Shown one piece after another: positions 34,632 to 43,754 of a stretch of DNA of 64,000 nt. Source of the DNA: Paenibacillus marchantiophytorum. Its GTDB lineage: Bacteria; Bacillota; Bacilli; Paenibacillales; NBRC-103111. The notes below the pieces were generated by a model that saw nothing but the letters and a program-made list of their open reading frames with translations, was not told the origin of the DNA and did no database searches. Position numbers and translations under genes: made by a program. The stretch lies in contig NZ_BMHE01000012.1 in NCBI RefSeq assembly GCF_014640555.1, forward strand, positions 62,001 to 126,000, in the 5' to 3' direction. The number at the start of each line of letters is the position of its first letter. Position 1 is the stretch's first letter.

Positions 34632-35846
34632 ATGCTAAATCAACGAACCATAGAAATTATTAAATCCACAGTCCCTGTATTAGAGATTCATGGCACAGCT
34701 ATCACCAAACGTTTCTATGAGATGCTGTTCACCGCGCATCCTGAACTATTGAACATCTTCAATCATGCCAATCAAAAACAAGGCAAACAACAGACAGCGC
34801 TAGCGAATGCGGTTTATGCCGCTGCCCTGCATATTGATCGGTTAGAAGCGATACTGCCTGTCGTGAAGCAAATCGCTCATAAACATCGCAGCCTAGGCGT
34901 TCTACCCGAGCACTATCCGATTGTCGGTCAGCATCTGCTGGCGGCTATCCAAGAGGTGCTCGGCGAAGCAGCTACAGAAGATATTTTACAAGCATGGGGT
35001 GAGGCTTACGGGGTGATCGCTGGTGCTTTCATCGGTGTCGAAAATGAGATGTATCAGCAAGCGAAATCACAAGAAGGCGGCTGGGCAGACTTCAAGCCCT
35101 TCCGTCTTGTCCGGAAGGTCAAAGAAAGTGAGGTCATCACTTCCTTTTACTTGATCCCTGCCGATGGCGGAGCACTCGCTGCCCATGAACCTGGGCAATA
35201 TATAAGTGTCAAAGTCCAAATTCTGGGAGAAACGCATACGCATATTCGGCAATACAGCCTCTCCGACGCAGCGGACAAAGGCTATTACCGAATCACAGTG
35301 AAACGGGAAGATCCTGTAGCGGATCGCCCAGGCGGCAAGGTATCCCTATACCTGCATGAGCATCTGGAGATCGGTGATGTGCTGCCAATCTCAGCGCCTG
35401 CTGGCGACTTCACCCTGGATCAGCAGGATTCGCGGCCTGTTGTGCTCATTAGCGGAGGCGTAGGCCTTACCCCTCTGGTCAGCATGCTGAACACCTTGGC
35501 GGCAAAGCAGCCACATCGCGGGGTCACCTTCATCCATGCCGCTCAGAACGGTCAGCTTCATGCCCTGAAGCAGCAGGTAGAAGCCGTTGCCGCGCAGCAT
35601 GAAGATATAAGCGTCCACTGGTGCTATGACAAACCGACAGAGCGCGATCTAAGCGAAAAAACCTTCCACAAAGAAGGTTACATCGATCTCGCTTGGCTGA
35701 AAACTGTTGTGCCTAACCGAGCAGCCTGCTTCTACTTCTGTGGTCCCCACCCTTTCATGAAAGCCATCTATGCGGCGCTTCGTGAGTGGGAAATTCCGAC
35801 GGAAGATATTCATTTTGAGTTTTTCGGGCCTGCGGGCAGCTTATAA
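34632..35846 (+). CDS. hmp: Flavohemoglobin, nitric oxide dioxygenase
   Basis: 404 residues: globin domain 1-~140 (YEMLFTAHPELLNIFN, proximal-His region AAALHIDRLEAI, IAHKHRSLGVLPEHYPIVGQHLL), FAD domain ~150-260 (IRQYSLSD for FAD, GGKVSLYLHE), NAD domain ~265-400 (ISGGVGLTPLVSMLNTL, FYFCGPHPFMKAIY). Oxidises NO to nitrate using O2 and NAD(P)H. The start is ATG 34632 (MLNQRTIEI) behind AAGGTGGG; the longer frame crosses the promoter. Its stop overlaps the stop of the convergent Crp/Fnr gene by a shared TTATAA. Confidence 0.95.
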   Translation: MLNQRTIEIIKSTVPVLEIHGTAITKRFYEMLFTAHPELLNIFNHANQKQGKQQTALANAVYAAALHIDRLEAILPVVKQIAHKHRSLGVLPEHYPIVGQHLLAAIQEVLGEAATEDILQAWGEAYGVIAGAFIGVENEMYQQAKSQEGGWADFKPFRLVRKVKESEVITSFYLIPADGGALAAHEPGQYISVKVQILGETHTHIRQYSLSDAADKGYYRITVKREDPVADRPGGKVSLYLHEHLEIGDVLPISAPAGDFTLDQQDSRPVVLISGGVGLTPLVSMLNTLAAKQPHRGVTFIHAAQNGQLHALKQQVEAVAAQHEDISVHWCYDKPTERDLSEKTFHKEGYIDLAWLKTVVPNRAACFYFCGPHPFMKAIYAALREWEIPTEDIHFEFFGPAGSL

Positions 35847-36359
35847 AAGATTCGTACCGCGCTGCACTTGTTCCCGCAGCAACCGATTGACTGTCTCTCT
35901 GCGCAGTCCGATGAATTGGCCGATTTCTTCCTGGGTCAACACATCGGTCAGAACCAGACTGCCCAGATAATGATGCATCCAGCGTTGAAGCTTCACTAGC
36001 TTCATGGCTGGCGTCACTTCGGTCAACTGATCAATCCGCTGCTGCATCATCCGCAGCTTATCCTGCAATTGCCGCGCAATGGCGCGGAATTTCTCTGGAT
36101 GCTGCTCCAGATCCCGATACCATGCTTCCGGCGAAATCGTCTCAATGTCGCACGTCACCAGCGCAATAGCAGTTCCATAGTTGGGACTCGGACTCATGAG
36201 GGAGTGATGCGGGATGGTCTCTTCCGGGACGATGATGTTGACGAGCGTCGGCGTGCCGTCTTCATGGACGCGAACAATTTTCAATAAACCGCTTCTCAGC
36301 CGGTATAATCCCCCTGTTTCTCCTTGGCGGAACAGGGTTTCTCCTTTATGAATGATCAT
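35841..36359 (-). CDS. Short Crp/Fnr-family transcriptional regulator
   Basis: 172 residues against ~220-230 for the family. It begins inside the cyclic-nucleotide beta-roll (IIHKGETLFRQGETGGLYRLRSGLLKIVR), has the long dimer helix (EKFRAIARQLQDKLRMMQQRIDQL) and a complete helix-turn-helix (LTQEEIGQFIGLRRETVNRLL). A good GAAGGAG site precedes ATG 36359, so the shortness is real, not a start error. No cysteine cluster for an Fe-S centre. Convergent with hmp, which carries a Crp/Fnr box; the natural guess is that this protein binds it in response to NO or redox state. Confidence 0.88.
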   Translation of the reverse strand: MIIHKGETLFRQGETGGLYRLRSGLLKIVRVHEDGTPTLVNIIVPEETIPHHSLMSPSPNYGTAIALVTCDIETISPEAWYRDLEQHPEKFRAIARQLQDKLRMMQQRIDQLTEVTPAMKLVKLQRWMHHYLGSLVLTDVLTQEEIGQFIGLRRETVNRLLREQVQRGTNLL

Positions 36360-36378
36360 CTAATTTCTCCTTCGAAGA

Positions 36379-36418
36379 GAAAAAGCGACAGCCATAGGAT
36401 AGGCTGATCGCTTTTTTA
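36379..36418. terminator. Terminator of the ROK regulator gene
   Basis: AAAAAGCGA.CAGCC / GGCTG.TCGCTTTTTT stem, T-rich on both strands. It lies between the ROK gene stop and the Crp/Fnr start. Confidence 0.75.
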
Positions 36419-36508
36419 TCGTTCCACCTTGCCAATCAGCCATACGGATACCATGAGTCCCAGCAAGGAAACGACCACTGCCGTACGAATTATGGACAGA
36501 TTTGCAGA

Positions 36509-37684
36509 TCAATTATGCTCTACGGACACAGTCGTTGACGCGAAAAATTTGGTTACGGCAAAAGAGGCCGCCCCAAGCACGGTGGAACGGTCGCTCAACT
36601 CAGAAAACGCCACGTTCAACAGCTTGCGCGGATGAGGCAGGGAGCGCTTCTCCAACAGTTGAAGCAGCGGCTTCATCAGCCATTTCTCCGCCCCGGCCAA
36701 GCGGCCGCCCAGAATGACGAACTCCGGATTGTAGCTGTTGATGATATTGACGACGCCAACACCGAGAAAGTAACCGAGACGCTCGAACAAAGCAATGATT
36801 GCGGCATCTCCAGCTTCTGCTTTTCTCAGCAGCATCTCCAGGGTAATGGAGCTCCCGAACTCTTGGCGCGCCCGCTCCAGCAGCGCATGCTCTGACGCAT
36901 ACAACTCCCAACAGCCTAAGCTGCCGCAGCGGCATTTGGGCCCGTCGTGCTGGATCGAGATATGTCCAATCTCTCCCGAAAACCCCGTGGCTCCGCGGTA
37001 CAGCTCGCCTTTGATGATGATGCCGGCCCCAATTCCGATGCCGATGGAAACATACACCAGGTTAGCCGTTTCTCTGCCGGCACCGAACTGCTTCTCGCCC
37101 ACCGCTCCGGCATTTGCTTCATTGTCAATAACGACAGGAATATGGAAGGTCTCTTCCATGTACTTCTGCAAAGGGACGTTCTCCCACTCGAGATTCGGCG
37201 CGAACAAGAGCGTGCCGTCCTCATCGCAGATGCCTGGCACTCCGATGCCAATGCCTATAATCCCGTAGACGCTTTCCGGCGCGCCGTTGATCAGATCGCG
37301 AATTGTTGCCTTGAGCAAATCTATGACTTCTTGAGCAGACGGGTTGTCATGATTGACCCGCTTCTCACGAACGACCTTGCCGGTTAAGTCAGTGAGCACC
37401 GCAAGAATATCATGTACGCCCAGATCGACGCCAATCGCGTAACCGGCCGTACCGTTGAACAGCAGCATCATCGGCTTCCGCCCGCCGCTGGATTCACCGA
37501 CACCGATTTCATCGACGAGGCTGCTCTCTATCAGTTCATTCACAAGGCTGGACACCGTTGCCTTGGTCAACCCTGTGATCTCCGCGATCCGTGCGCGGGA
37601 GATCGGTGAGTCCGTGCGTATATGATGAAGTACGATGGATTTATTTATTTTTTTCACAAGATTCAAGTCGCCTGTTTGTTTCAT
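36509..37684 (-). CDS. xylR: ROK-family repressor XylR
   Basis: 391 residues: N-terminal winged helix (SPISRARIAEITGLTKATVSSLVNELIESSLVDE) and a ROK sugar-kinase-like domain with GVDLGVHDI, the zinc motif CRCGSLGCWE and GFSGEIGHISI. It represses xylose genes until xylose binds. The start is ATG 37684 (MKQTGDLNL) behind GGGGG; ATG 37696 is also in frame. Divergent from xylA, with a matching inverted repeat over the xylA promoter. A hairpin terminator follows. Confidence 0.9.
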   Translation of the reverse strand: MKQTGDLNLVKKINKSIVLHHIRTDSPISRARIAEITGLTKATVSSLVNELIESSLVDEIGVGESSGGRKPMMLLFNGTAGYAIGVDLGVHDILAVLTDLTGKVVREKRVNHDNPSAQEVIDLLKATIRDLINGAPESVYGIIGIGIGVPGICDEDGTLLFAPNLEWENVPLQKYMEETFHIPVVIDNEANAGAVGEKQFGAGRETANLVYVSIGIGIGAGIIIKGELYRGATGFSGEIGHISIQHDGPKCRCGSLGCWELYASEHALLERARQEFGSSITLEMLLRKAEAGDAAIIALFERLGYFLGVGVVNIINSYNPEFVILGGRLAGAEKWLMKPLLQLLEKRSLPHPRKLLNVAFSELSDRSTVLGAASFAVTKFFASTTVSVEHN

Positions 37685-37779
37685 GCCTGCCCCCATATTG
37701 CTTCGATTGCTTGTCTTGCTTTCACTTTGCTGAATATGGAAATAAGTTTACCATGAATGCCTTTTTCTCGCACCAACTA

Positions 37780-37823
37780 AGTTTGTTTAATGAATTTACA
37801 AACTATTCGAATGATGCTATGAT
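37780..37823 (+). promoter_or_regulatory. xylA promoter with XylR operator
   Basis: AGTTTGT (37780) and ACAAACT (37798-37804) form an inverted repeat with an 11-base spacer, like the Bacillus xyl operator. It covers the -35 TTTACA (37795-37800); a 17-base spacer leads to -10 TATGAT (37818-37823). XylR bound here would block RNA polymerase. Confidence 0.8.
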
Positions 37824-37865
37824 GACTGCATAAGCATTTATCACTTACATTTGGAGGGTGAATTC

Positions 37866-39185
37866 ATGAGCTACTTTGATAACATTCAACCGATTAAGTA
37901 CGAAGGCCGCACATCCAGGAATCCGCTATCTTTCAAATTTTATAATCCCGATCAAGTCGTGCTTGGTAAACCGATGCGTGAACACCTGCGTTTTGCAATC
38001 GCTTACTGGCACTCCTTTTCCGCTAATGGCTCCGATCCTTTCGGCAGCGGCACGATGGTTCGCGCTTGGGACCAATACTCCGGCCTAGAGCTTGCCAAAG
38101 CACGTGTTGACGCTTGTTTCGAATTGCTCCACATCCTCGATGTCGACTACTTCGCGTTCCATGACCGCGATATCGCGCCTGAGGGGGATACGTTGCAAGA
38201 AACAAATCAAAATCTCGATGCGATCGTCGCTTTAATCAAAGATAAAATGACATCCAGCGGCAAAAAGCTGCTCTGGAATACAGCTAACATGTTCACAAAC
38301 CCGCGCTTCGCGCACGGTGCGGCTACTACGAATAATGCAGACGTCTTCGCTTACGCTGCTGCGCAAGTGAAAAAGGCTCTCGACCATGCCAAGGAGCTTG
38401 GCGCTGAGAACTATGTTTTCTGGGGCGGTCGCGAAGGTTACGAAACCCTGCTGAATACAGACCTCGGCCTGGAGCTCGATAACTTGGCCCGCTTCCTGCA
38501 CATGGCTGTTGATTATGCCCGAGAAATCGGCTACACCGGTCAATTCCTGATCGAGCCCAAGCCCAAAGAGCCGTCCAAGCACCAATACGATTTCGATGCA
38601 GCTACGACGCTATCGTTCTTGCAGAAGTATGATTTGCTGCCTTACTTCAAATTAAACCTGGAAGCCAACCACGCCACGCTTGCTGGGCACACGTTCGAGC
38701 ATGAGCTTCGCGTAGCTCGTATCAACGGCATCCTTGGGTCCATCGATGCGAACCAAGGCGACTTGCTGCTTGGCTGGGATACCGACGAGTTCCCGACTGA
38801 CTTGTACTCGACTACGCTTGCGATGTACGAAATCTTGCTCAATGAAGGCGGCATCGGCCGCGGCGGCGTGAACTTCGACGCCAAGGTTCGCCGGACGTCC
38901 TTCGAGCCGGTTGATGTGATTTACTCTCACATCGCAGGGATGGACGCTTTTGCCCGCGGCTTGGAAGTAGCTGCCAAATTGATTGAGGATCAGGTGTTCG
39001 ACCAAATCCTCGACACGCGTTATGCTTCGTTCCAATCCGGCATTGGAGCGGATATCGTGTCCGGCAAAGCCGACTTCAAATCCCTTGAAGCCTACGCGCT
39101 TGCCCATAATGGTGCCATCGTGAACCAATCCGGTCGCTTGGAATTGATCAAAGCCACCGTGAATCAATATCTAATCAACACCTAA
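37866..39185 (+). CDS. xylA: Xylose isomerase
   Basis: 439 residues, full length. Catalytic and metal motifs are visible: [18 protein letters not shown] (active-site His/Asp), [53 protein letters not shown] and [16 protein letters not shown]. Converts D-xylose to D-xylulose. The start is ATG 37866 ([10 protein letters not shown]) behind GGAGGG. No xylulokinase or transporter follows in this window; the next gene is convergent. Hence xylB must be elsewhere or absent. Confidence 0.96.
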   Translation: MSYFDNIQPIKYEGRTSRNPLSFKFYNPDQVVLGKPMREHLRFAIAYWHSFSANGSDPFGSGTMVRAWDQYSGLELAKARVDACFELLHILDVDYFAFHDRDIAPEGDTLQETNQNLDAIVALIKDKMTSSGKKLLWNTANMFTNPRFAHGAATTNNADVFAYAAAQVKKALDHAKELGAENYVFWGGREGYETLLNTDLGLELDNLARFLHMAVDYAREIGYTGQFLIEPKPKEPSKHQYDFDAATTLSFLQKYDLLPYFKLNLEANHATLAGHTFEHELRVARINGILGSIDANQGDLLLGWDTDEFPTDLYSTTLAMYEILLNEGGIGRGGVNFDAKVRRTSFEPVDVIYSHIAGMDAFARGLEVAAKLIEDQVFDQILDTRYASFQSGIGADIVSGKADFKSLEAYALAHNGAIVNQSGRLELIKATVNQYLINT

Positions 39186-39329
39186 TCAGCAGGAACTCTG
39201 ATTGGAATTCCTGAGTTCCCGAAATCCCGAGCCCCATCAATCTATCGCTCCAGATACGCCAACCCCTGATTCATCGGCGTATTTGGGGCGATTTTCGCAT
39301 CATTTTGGCCCCTATATTAACCCGCTAGG

Positions 39330-39815
39330 TCACTCGAAACGCCCTACTGCATCATTCTCCCGAAAAAACCAGCGATTGAAGATCAGTGAAAGATGCAAAG
39401 TTACCCATGTACTCAAAAAGGTCCAATACCAACTCCAAGAATGATAATCAATCAGCTCCGTGTACGTCTCAATCACAATTTCAAGGAGGGTAATTCCTGC
39501 TGGATAAGCCACTATGTACAGTATTCGCAGTCCTAACCTTTTGCCAGCCGGGTAGAAGATATTTAAATAAACAGCAATCGTTGGATAAGCCATAATTTCA
39601 AAAGTAAGGCTTGTAAAGTTATGTTTAAGCTCCCTGAGCGGATAGGACAACCAACCGTTCTGAACAACAATAAGTCCCAGAATCCAGGTCAGAAACTGTT
39701 GAAATAGAAAAGCAACCTGCGCTTTACGTCGATGCCGCTTGGGCACGAGCACCAGCCCTATCAGGGAAACGCCCCATACAGCTACCAGGATCATTCGCTC
39801 TGCCATCAAACTCAT
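39330..39815 (-). CDS. CBO0543-type integral membrane protein
   Basis: 161 residues with four or five membrane helices. Family-like landmarks: FLFQQFLTWILGLIVVQNGWLSYPLRELKHN after the first helices, a central YPTIAVYLNIFYP and the C-terminal HSWSWYWTFLSTWVTLHL then NRWFF. The ATG overlaps the stop of the upstream paralogue (ATGA). Function unknown in the whole family, which is common and often multicopy in Bacilli. Confidence 0.78.
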   Translation of the reverse strand: MSLMAERMILVAVWGVSLIGLVLVPKRHRRKAQVAFLFQQFLTWILGLIVVQNGWLSYPLRELKHNFTSLTFEIMAYPTIAVYLNIFYPAGKRLGLRILYIVAYPAGITLLEIVIETYTELIDYHSWSWYWTFLSTWVTLHLSLIFNRWFFRENDAVGRFE

Positions 39816-40306
39816 ACCGGGTTGTCTACCTTTCCTGAACTGCCTTCTTTAGAGAAAAACCAACCTTCATATTTTCTGGTTATGTTCAGAACGGCCCAAA
39901 TCACCAACATGTGAAAGTAGACATTGAAATGCCTATACTCCAGCAGATTGCTGTACTTCGAAATAAGGGCACAATACGTCCCAATGGCTATAACGAAACG
40001 CGCCTGAAACAACCATTTCAGAACGCTGCTCTTAGAATTTGGATAGTACAAGGAGAACATGGTTGATATAAAGGGAAACAAGAGATAGTTATTCGTAAAA
40101 TTACTCCCGGATGCCGCAGGAAATTCACGAATCGGATTTTCATAAAAACCCCATTCCACAAACATGACACTCAACACCCAGGTAATTAATTGCGTGGAAA
40201 GAAATAAAAGCACTGCTTGCCTGATGCGATTCTTCGGAACTAAGATGGGCATGAGAGTCATACAGATCACCCAAGCCAAAATTAAAATAGCTCGCTCTAC
40301 GGACAT
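39812..40306 (-). CDS. CBO0543-type integral membrane protein (paralogue)
   Basis: 164 residues, start ATG 40306 (MSVERAIL) behind AAAGG/GAGG. Same architecture as the downstream gene: PKNRIRQAVLLFLSTQLITWVLSVMFVEWGFYENPIREF, a central helix ending in LYYPNS and a C-terminal YRHFNVYFHMLVIWAV then YEGWFF. The two genes are translationally coupled tandem duplicates that have diverged considerably. Confidence 0.78.
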   Translation of the reverse strand: MSVERAILILAWVICMTLMPILVPKNRIRQAVLLFLSTQLITWVLSVMFVEWGFYENPIREFPAASGSNFTNNYLLFPFISTMFSLYYPNSKSSVLKWLFQARFVIAIGTYCALISKYSNLLEYRHFNVYFHMLVIWAVLNITRKYEGWFFSKEGSSGKVDNPV

Positions 40307-40380
40307 ATCCTCAGCCTTTCTACACATTGTCCTATTATCCCAATATGCCCTTTTAACTTTTGTTTATCCCCATAAATATC

Positions 40381-40420
40381 AAAAAACGAGCCTCCCAGAA
40401 TCGCTTCTAAGGCTCGTTTC
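40381..40420 (-). terminator. Terminator of the YiaA/YiaB-type gene
   Basis: AAACGAGCCT / AGGCTCGTTT with TTTTTTG on the minus strand. Confidence 0.82.
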
Positions 40421-40434
40421 ATTTAGTATATCCC

Positions 40435-40887
40435 TTAAAGTTCTTCGACTTTATTTTCAACCAGTGGCAATAAAGGTTCATCATCATTGTTATCACGCAC
40501 AGTTTTCTGCAGGACGAAAGACGACATCGTAAGGAATAGCGCCGTAACCGCATAATAACCCTTCACTGAAAGCAGCTGTTCCAAGTTAATAATCCCTATA
40601 AACATACCGAGCAGCGCCAGGGCGAAAGAACTCCAGGCCAGGAAAGTGAATGCTGCTGTATTTCTTTTGCGGTTGCCATAGCCATCCTCCAAATTATCCC
40701 GGATGACCTTCTGCAGAACGAAGGCGGACATGGTCAGAAACAAGGCACATACGGCGAAATAGCCTTTGACACTTAGCGATTCCTCCAAGGTATAAATCCC
40801 GATGAACATAGCCAGAAATGCGCCAATGAAAGATGCCCAAGCCATGAAAGTGAACGCTGTTGTATTTCGTCTCCGAGTGTTATTCAT
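40435..40887 (-). CDS. YiaA/YiaB-family membrane protein with duplicated two-helix domain
   Basis: 150 residues made of two copies (~6-66 and ~72-133) of one unit: RNT-AFTF-AW-SF--A--AMFIGI--LE--LSVKGY-AV-ALFLTMS-FVLQK--RDN. Each unit has two membrane helices, the yiaAB domain. The ATG at 40887 is preceded by AGGGGG. Family function unknown. The near-identity of the halves indicates internal duplication. A perfect palindrome lies ~90 bases upstream. Confidence 0.87.
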   Translation of the reverse strand: MNNTRRRNTTAFTFMAWASFIGAFLAMFIGIYTLEESLSVKGYFAVCALFLTMSAFVLQKVIRDNLEDGYGNRKRNTAAFTFLAWSSFALALLGMFIGIINLEQLLSVKGYYAVTALFLTMSSFVLQKTVRDNNDDEPLLPLVENKVEEL

Positions 40888-40974
40888 CTCAAAAGTCCCC
40901 CTGTGGTTGCTGCTGCAACGCTTTGATATCGTGCTCTTGGTCCTTATTATAGGAGAACACCCGCATCTCAGATA

Positions 40975-40994
40975 GTACTATTTACCAATAGTAC
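40975..40994. repeat. Perfect palindrome upstream of the YiaAB-type gene
   Basis: GTACTATT-TACC-AATAGTAC, eight-base perfect arms. A candidate operator in the 163-base upstream region. Confidence 0.5.
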
Positions 40995-41050
40995 CTCATC
41001 CTTGCTTGCACACGACATCATAAAGAGGCTAAACTTCCGCTTAACCCCTG

Positions 41051-41503
41051 CTATTCACATATGGCAACACCATAAGCAAGATGCTCCCAGAAGACTTCCT
41101 GGATAGGGGCAATTTCGTCTTTCACACAAGCGACAAGCACAATAACTTCGGATTTTTGATTGCTGGATGCTGCAATAGCCCTTTTCTTTTGCCGAGATAC
41201 ATCAATGGTAAACCCAACCAGGAAACCTGTTGCAGCGCCAATTATACCCCACAGAATGGGTCCACCCGTCAGAATGAAACCATAGGATGAGCCTATGACT
41301 GCGCATGCCGTGGCCAGAGCAGCACCTAGGTCGAACAAACTCGTACCGTCTGAACCTGTGATGCTGTCAAACATCCTAAGCTTCTGAGCCCTCTGATGCA
41401 GAGGGACTGCATAGATATTCTCCTTCATAATCCCCGCCTCTTCTAGGGCAGTAATCGCCATTTCCACATAAATCGAATGGTTGAATGAAGCGATAACATG
41501 CAT
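41051..41503 (-). CDS. Conserved membrane protein with YflT-like N-terminus
   Basis: 150 residues. N-terminal ~40 residues (MHVIASFNHSIYVEMAITALEEAGI, then ENIYAVPL) look like the first beta-alpha of YflT/ferredoxin-like stress domains; then a glycine-rich membrane hairpin (ALATACAVIGSSYGFILTGGPILWGIIGAATGFLVGFTI) and a cytoplasmic end. It starts 4 bases after the stop of the next gene upstream, so the pair forms an operon. No experimental function known to me. Confidence 0.65.
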   Translation of the reverse strand: MHVIASFNHSIYVEMAITALEEAGIMKENIYAVPLHQRAQKLRMFDSITGSDGTSLFDLGAALATACAVIGSSYGFILTGGPILWGIIGAATGFLVGFTIDVSRQKKRAIAASSNQKSEVIVLVACVKDEIAPIQEVFWEHLAYGVAICE

Positions 41504-41507
41504 AATT

Positions 41508-42287
41508 TCACCCTCCTCTACGAGATGGAGATCGCGGAAATACGAATCGTTGATCTTGATACTCTGCCTTTAACAGATTAGCCTGCTCATGATCAAATAA
41601 CTTGTTGTATTCAACCGTAGTCACATAAGCATCATAGACAGCGAAAGCATAAATAGATGGCAGGAATAAGAACCAGTGCCTATTAACTTCCTTCGCTGAA
41701 CGCGCTAAATCGCCCATCAGCAAATAGTGAAGGCCTTCCAGCAAATGCGACCAGTAACAAATTAAAATCCAAGTCCCCAGAACAAAGAAAGCATTCAGAA
41801 TGCGATGGGTCAACAATTGCCCCATGCCTGGCATCAGCATTGACCAAACAACCGCCATCGATGGTGAGCGCTTATCCAGATAGTTGATTTCTATGATACC
41901 CATCTTAAAAGGCACGATCGGAGCATTTTCCCTCTTGGCCAGAATATATTGATGATTCAAATCAATGCTTGTCCGGTAGCTGTCATAGATGGCGAATAAA
42001 TAAACAGGCGCGTAGAGCGACATCCAACGAATTTGCATCACTTCACTGGCTTGCTCAAATTGGCCTATAAACGTGTAGACCATCGCTTCATTCAGGTGCA
42101 TTTGACTATTAATGAACATTTCCCACCCGATTAGAATAAAACCGCGCAAATATTTAGATAAGAGCAAATGACCGAATCCGGGAAAAGCGGCAGACCACCA
42201 GGTGATGATGAGCGGATTGCGCAAATGGAGTTGAGTAATGCCTACTAAGCTTAGAAAAGCGATTTGACGACGTGGTTTGGGTCTCAT
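41508..42287 (-). CDS. Multi-pass membrane protein with internal repeat
   Basis: 259 residues, start ATG 42287 (MRPKPRRQIA) behind AAGGAAG; an upstream extension lacks a ribosome site. Two related halves: NPLIITWWSAAFPGFGHLLLSKYLRGFILIGWE...MSLYAPVYLFAIYDSYRTSIDLN and SPSMAVVWSMLMPGMGQLLTHRILNAFFVLGTW...FLFLPSIYAFAVYDAYVTTVEYN. The PG.G(H/Q)LL plus YDAY pattern is reminiscent of TM2/DUF5683-type membrane domains. Four bases separate it from the downstream membrane gene. Function unknown. Confidence 0.7.
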   Translation of the reverse strand: MRPKPRRQIAFLSLVGITQLHLRNPLIITWWSAAFPGFGHLLLSKYLRGFILIGWEMFINSQMHLNEAMVYTFIGQFEQASEVMQIRWMSLYAPVYLFAIYDSYRTSIDLNHQYILAKRENAPIVPFKMGIIEINYLDKRSPSMAVVWSMLMPGMGQLLTHRILNAFFVLGTWILICYWSHLLEGLHYLLMGDLARSAKEVNRHWFLFLPSIYAFAVYDAYVTTVEYNKLFDHEQANLLKAEYQDQRFVFPRSPSRRGG

Positions 42288-42464
42288 GGACAGCTTCCTT
42301 GTGAATTGATTTCCAATTGTTGTAGTATCTTCTTTCCCAAGCAAGATATACATCGATAAATTAGTTTCCCGAGACATACACCCAGAGCCGCCCTTTCGAA
42401 TATGGTAAAAGAAAAAGTAGGCTCGGATGCAATCCTTTGCTTACGAAGAAAGCGAGGAACTCCC

Positions 42465-43754
42465 ATGCAAATTCACGTAGTCCAGAGAGGACAGACGTTG
42501 TATCGCCTTTCGCAGGTATATGGCGTATCAGCAGACGCCATCGCAGACGCCAATGAGATGACGCCCAGTCAATCACTGGTTATCGGACAGGCACTGGTTA
42601 TTCCGATTGCAGGCTCGTATTATTGGGTGCAGTCCGGCGAAAGTCTCTATCTGATTGCCAACAAACTCGGACTCGATCTACAGAACCTGGCTAAGATGAA
42701 TGGCATTACCGTCTACCAGCCGCTTCCCGCCGGCTTTCGCTTGTATATCCCCCCAACTCCGCGTACACAAGCTGAGGTGAATGCTTATCTGGAACCCCGA
42801 GGCACCGATGTAGCGCCCAACTTGATTCAGTCTGCCAAGGAAGCGGCCCCTCATCTGACGTACTTAGCCCCCTTCAGCTTCCGCATCAAGCGCGATGGCA
42901 CGCTGCAAGTTCCCCCATTAGATGATCTGGGTGCCATTGCCAAGCAGTATAACGTTACGTTGATGATGGTTGTAACCAACTTGGAGAATGATCAGTTCAG
43001 CGCTGAGCTGGGCCATCTCTTCCTAACGGATGAAGCCATCCAAAACCGTCTGCTCCAGACGATCCAAACGACGGCAAGGCAATATGGCTTCAGGGATATC
43101 CACTTTGATATCGAGCATCTGTATCCCGATGACCGCGATGCCTATACCCGGTTCCTGCGCAAAGCAGCGGATCAGATTCATCAACAAGGCTACCTGATGT
43201 CCACCGCCCTCGCGCCCAAGACCAGTGCTGCGCAAGCCGGCGAGTGGTACTCTGCTCACGATTACAGAGCGCATGGTCAGATTGCCGACTTCGTCGTCAT
43301 TATGACCTATGAATGGGGCTACAGCGGCGGCCCGCCAATGGCCGTATCGCCGATTGGCCCCGTCCGCAAAGTGCTCGAATACGCGATTAGCGAAATGCCC
43401 GCTTCCAAAATCATGATGGGTCAAAATCTGTATGGCTACGACTGGACACTGCCCTTCGTCAAAGGCGGCGAATTCGCCAAAGCTGTCTCGCCACAGGCAG
43501 CTATCCAGCTTGCTCGCAGATTCAACTCGCAGATCTTGTATGATCACAAGGCACAAGCGCCCCATTTCAACTACTGGGATGATAATGGCAAAGAGCACAC
43601 TGTCTGGTTCGAAGATGCCCGCTCCATACAAGCCAAATTCCGTTTACTTAAAGAGCTTGGCTTGCGCGGCATCAGCTATTGGAAGCTCGGTCTTAAATTC
43701 CCGCAGAACTGGCTGCTGCTGGAAGATCATTTCAATGTCGTGAAACGCGCATGA
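42465..43754 (+). CDS. LysM-GH18 peptidoglycan hydrolase (YaaH/SleL type)
   Basis: 429 residues: LysM 1 (~2-48, IHVVQRGQTLYRLSQVYGVSADAI), LysM 2 (~52-97, YYWVQSGESLYLIANKLGLD) and a GH18 barrel ~110-429. Catalytic strand DIHFDIEHLYPDD holds the acid Glu; MTYEWGYSGGPPMAVSPIGPVRKV is typical of spore cortex N-acetylglucosaminidases SleL/YaaH. There is no signal peptide, as usual for enzymes loaded onto the spore. The start is ATG 42465 (MQIHVVQ) behind GAGGAA. Confidence 0.92.
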   Translation: MQIHVVQRGQTLYRLSQVYGVSADAIADANEMTPSQSLVIGQALVIPIAGSYYWVQSGESLYLIANKLGLDLQNLAKMNGITVYQPLPAGFRLYIPPTPRTQAEVNAYLEPRGTDVAPNLIQSAKEAAPHLTYLAPFSFRIKRDGTLQVPPLDDLGAIAKQYNVTLMMVVTNLENDQFSAELGHLFLTDEAIQNRLLQTIQTTARQYGFRDIHFDIEHLYPDDRDAYTRFLRKAADQIHQQGYLMSTALAPKTSAAQAGEWYSAHDYRAHGQIADFVVIMTYEWGYSGGPPMAVSPIGPVRKVLEYAISEMPASKIMMGQNLYGYDWTLPFVKGGEFAKAVSPQAAIQLARRFNSQILYDHKAQAPHFNYWDDNGKEHTVWFEDARSIQAKFRLLKELGLRGISYWKLGLKFPQNWLLLEDHFNVVKRA

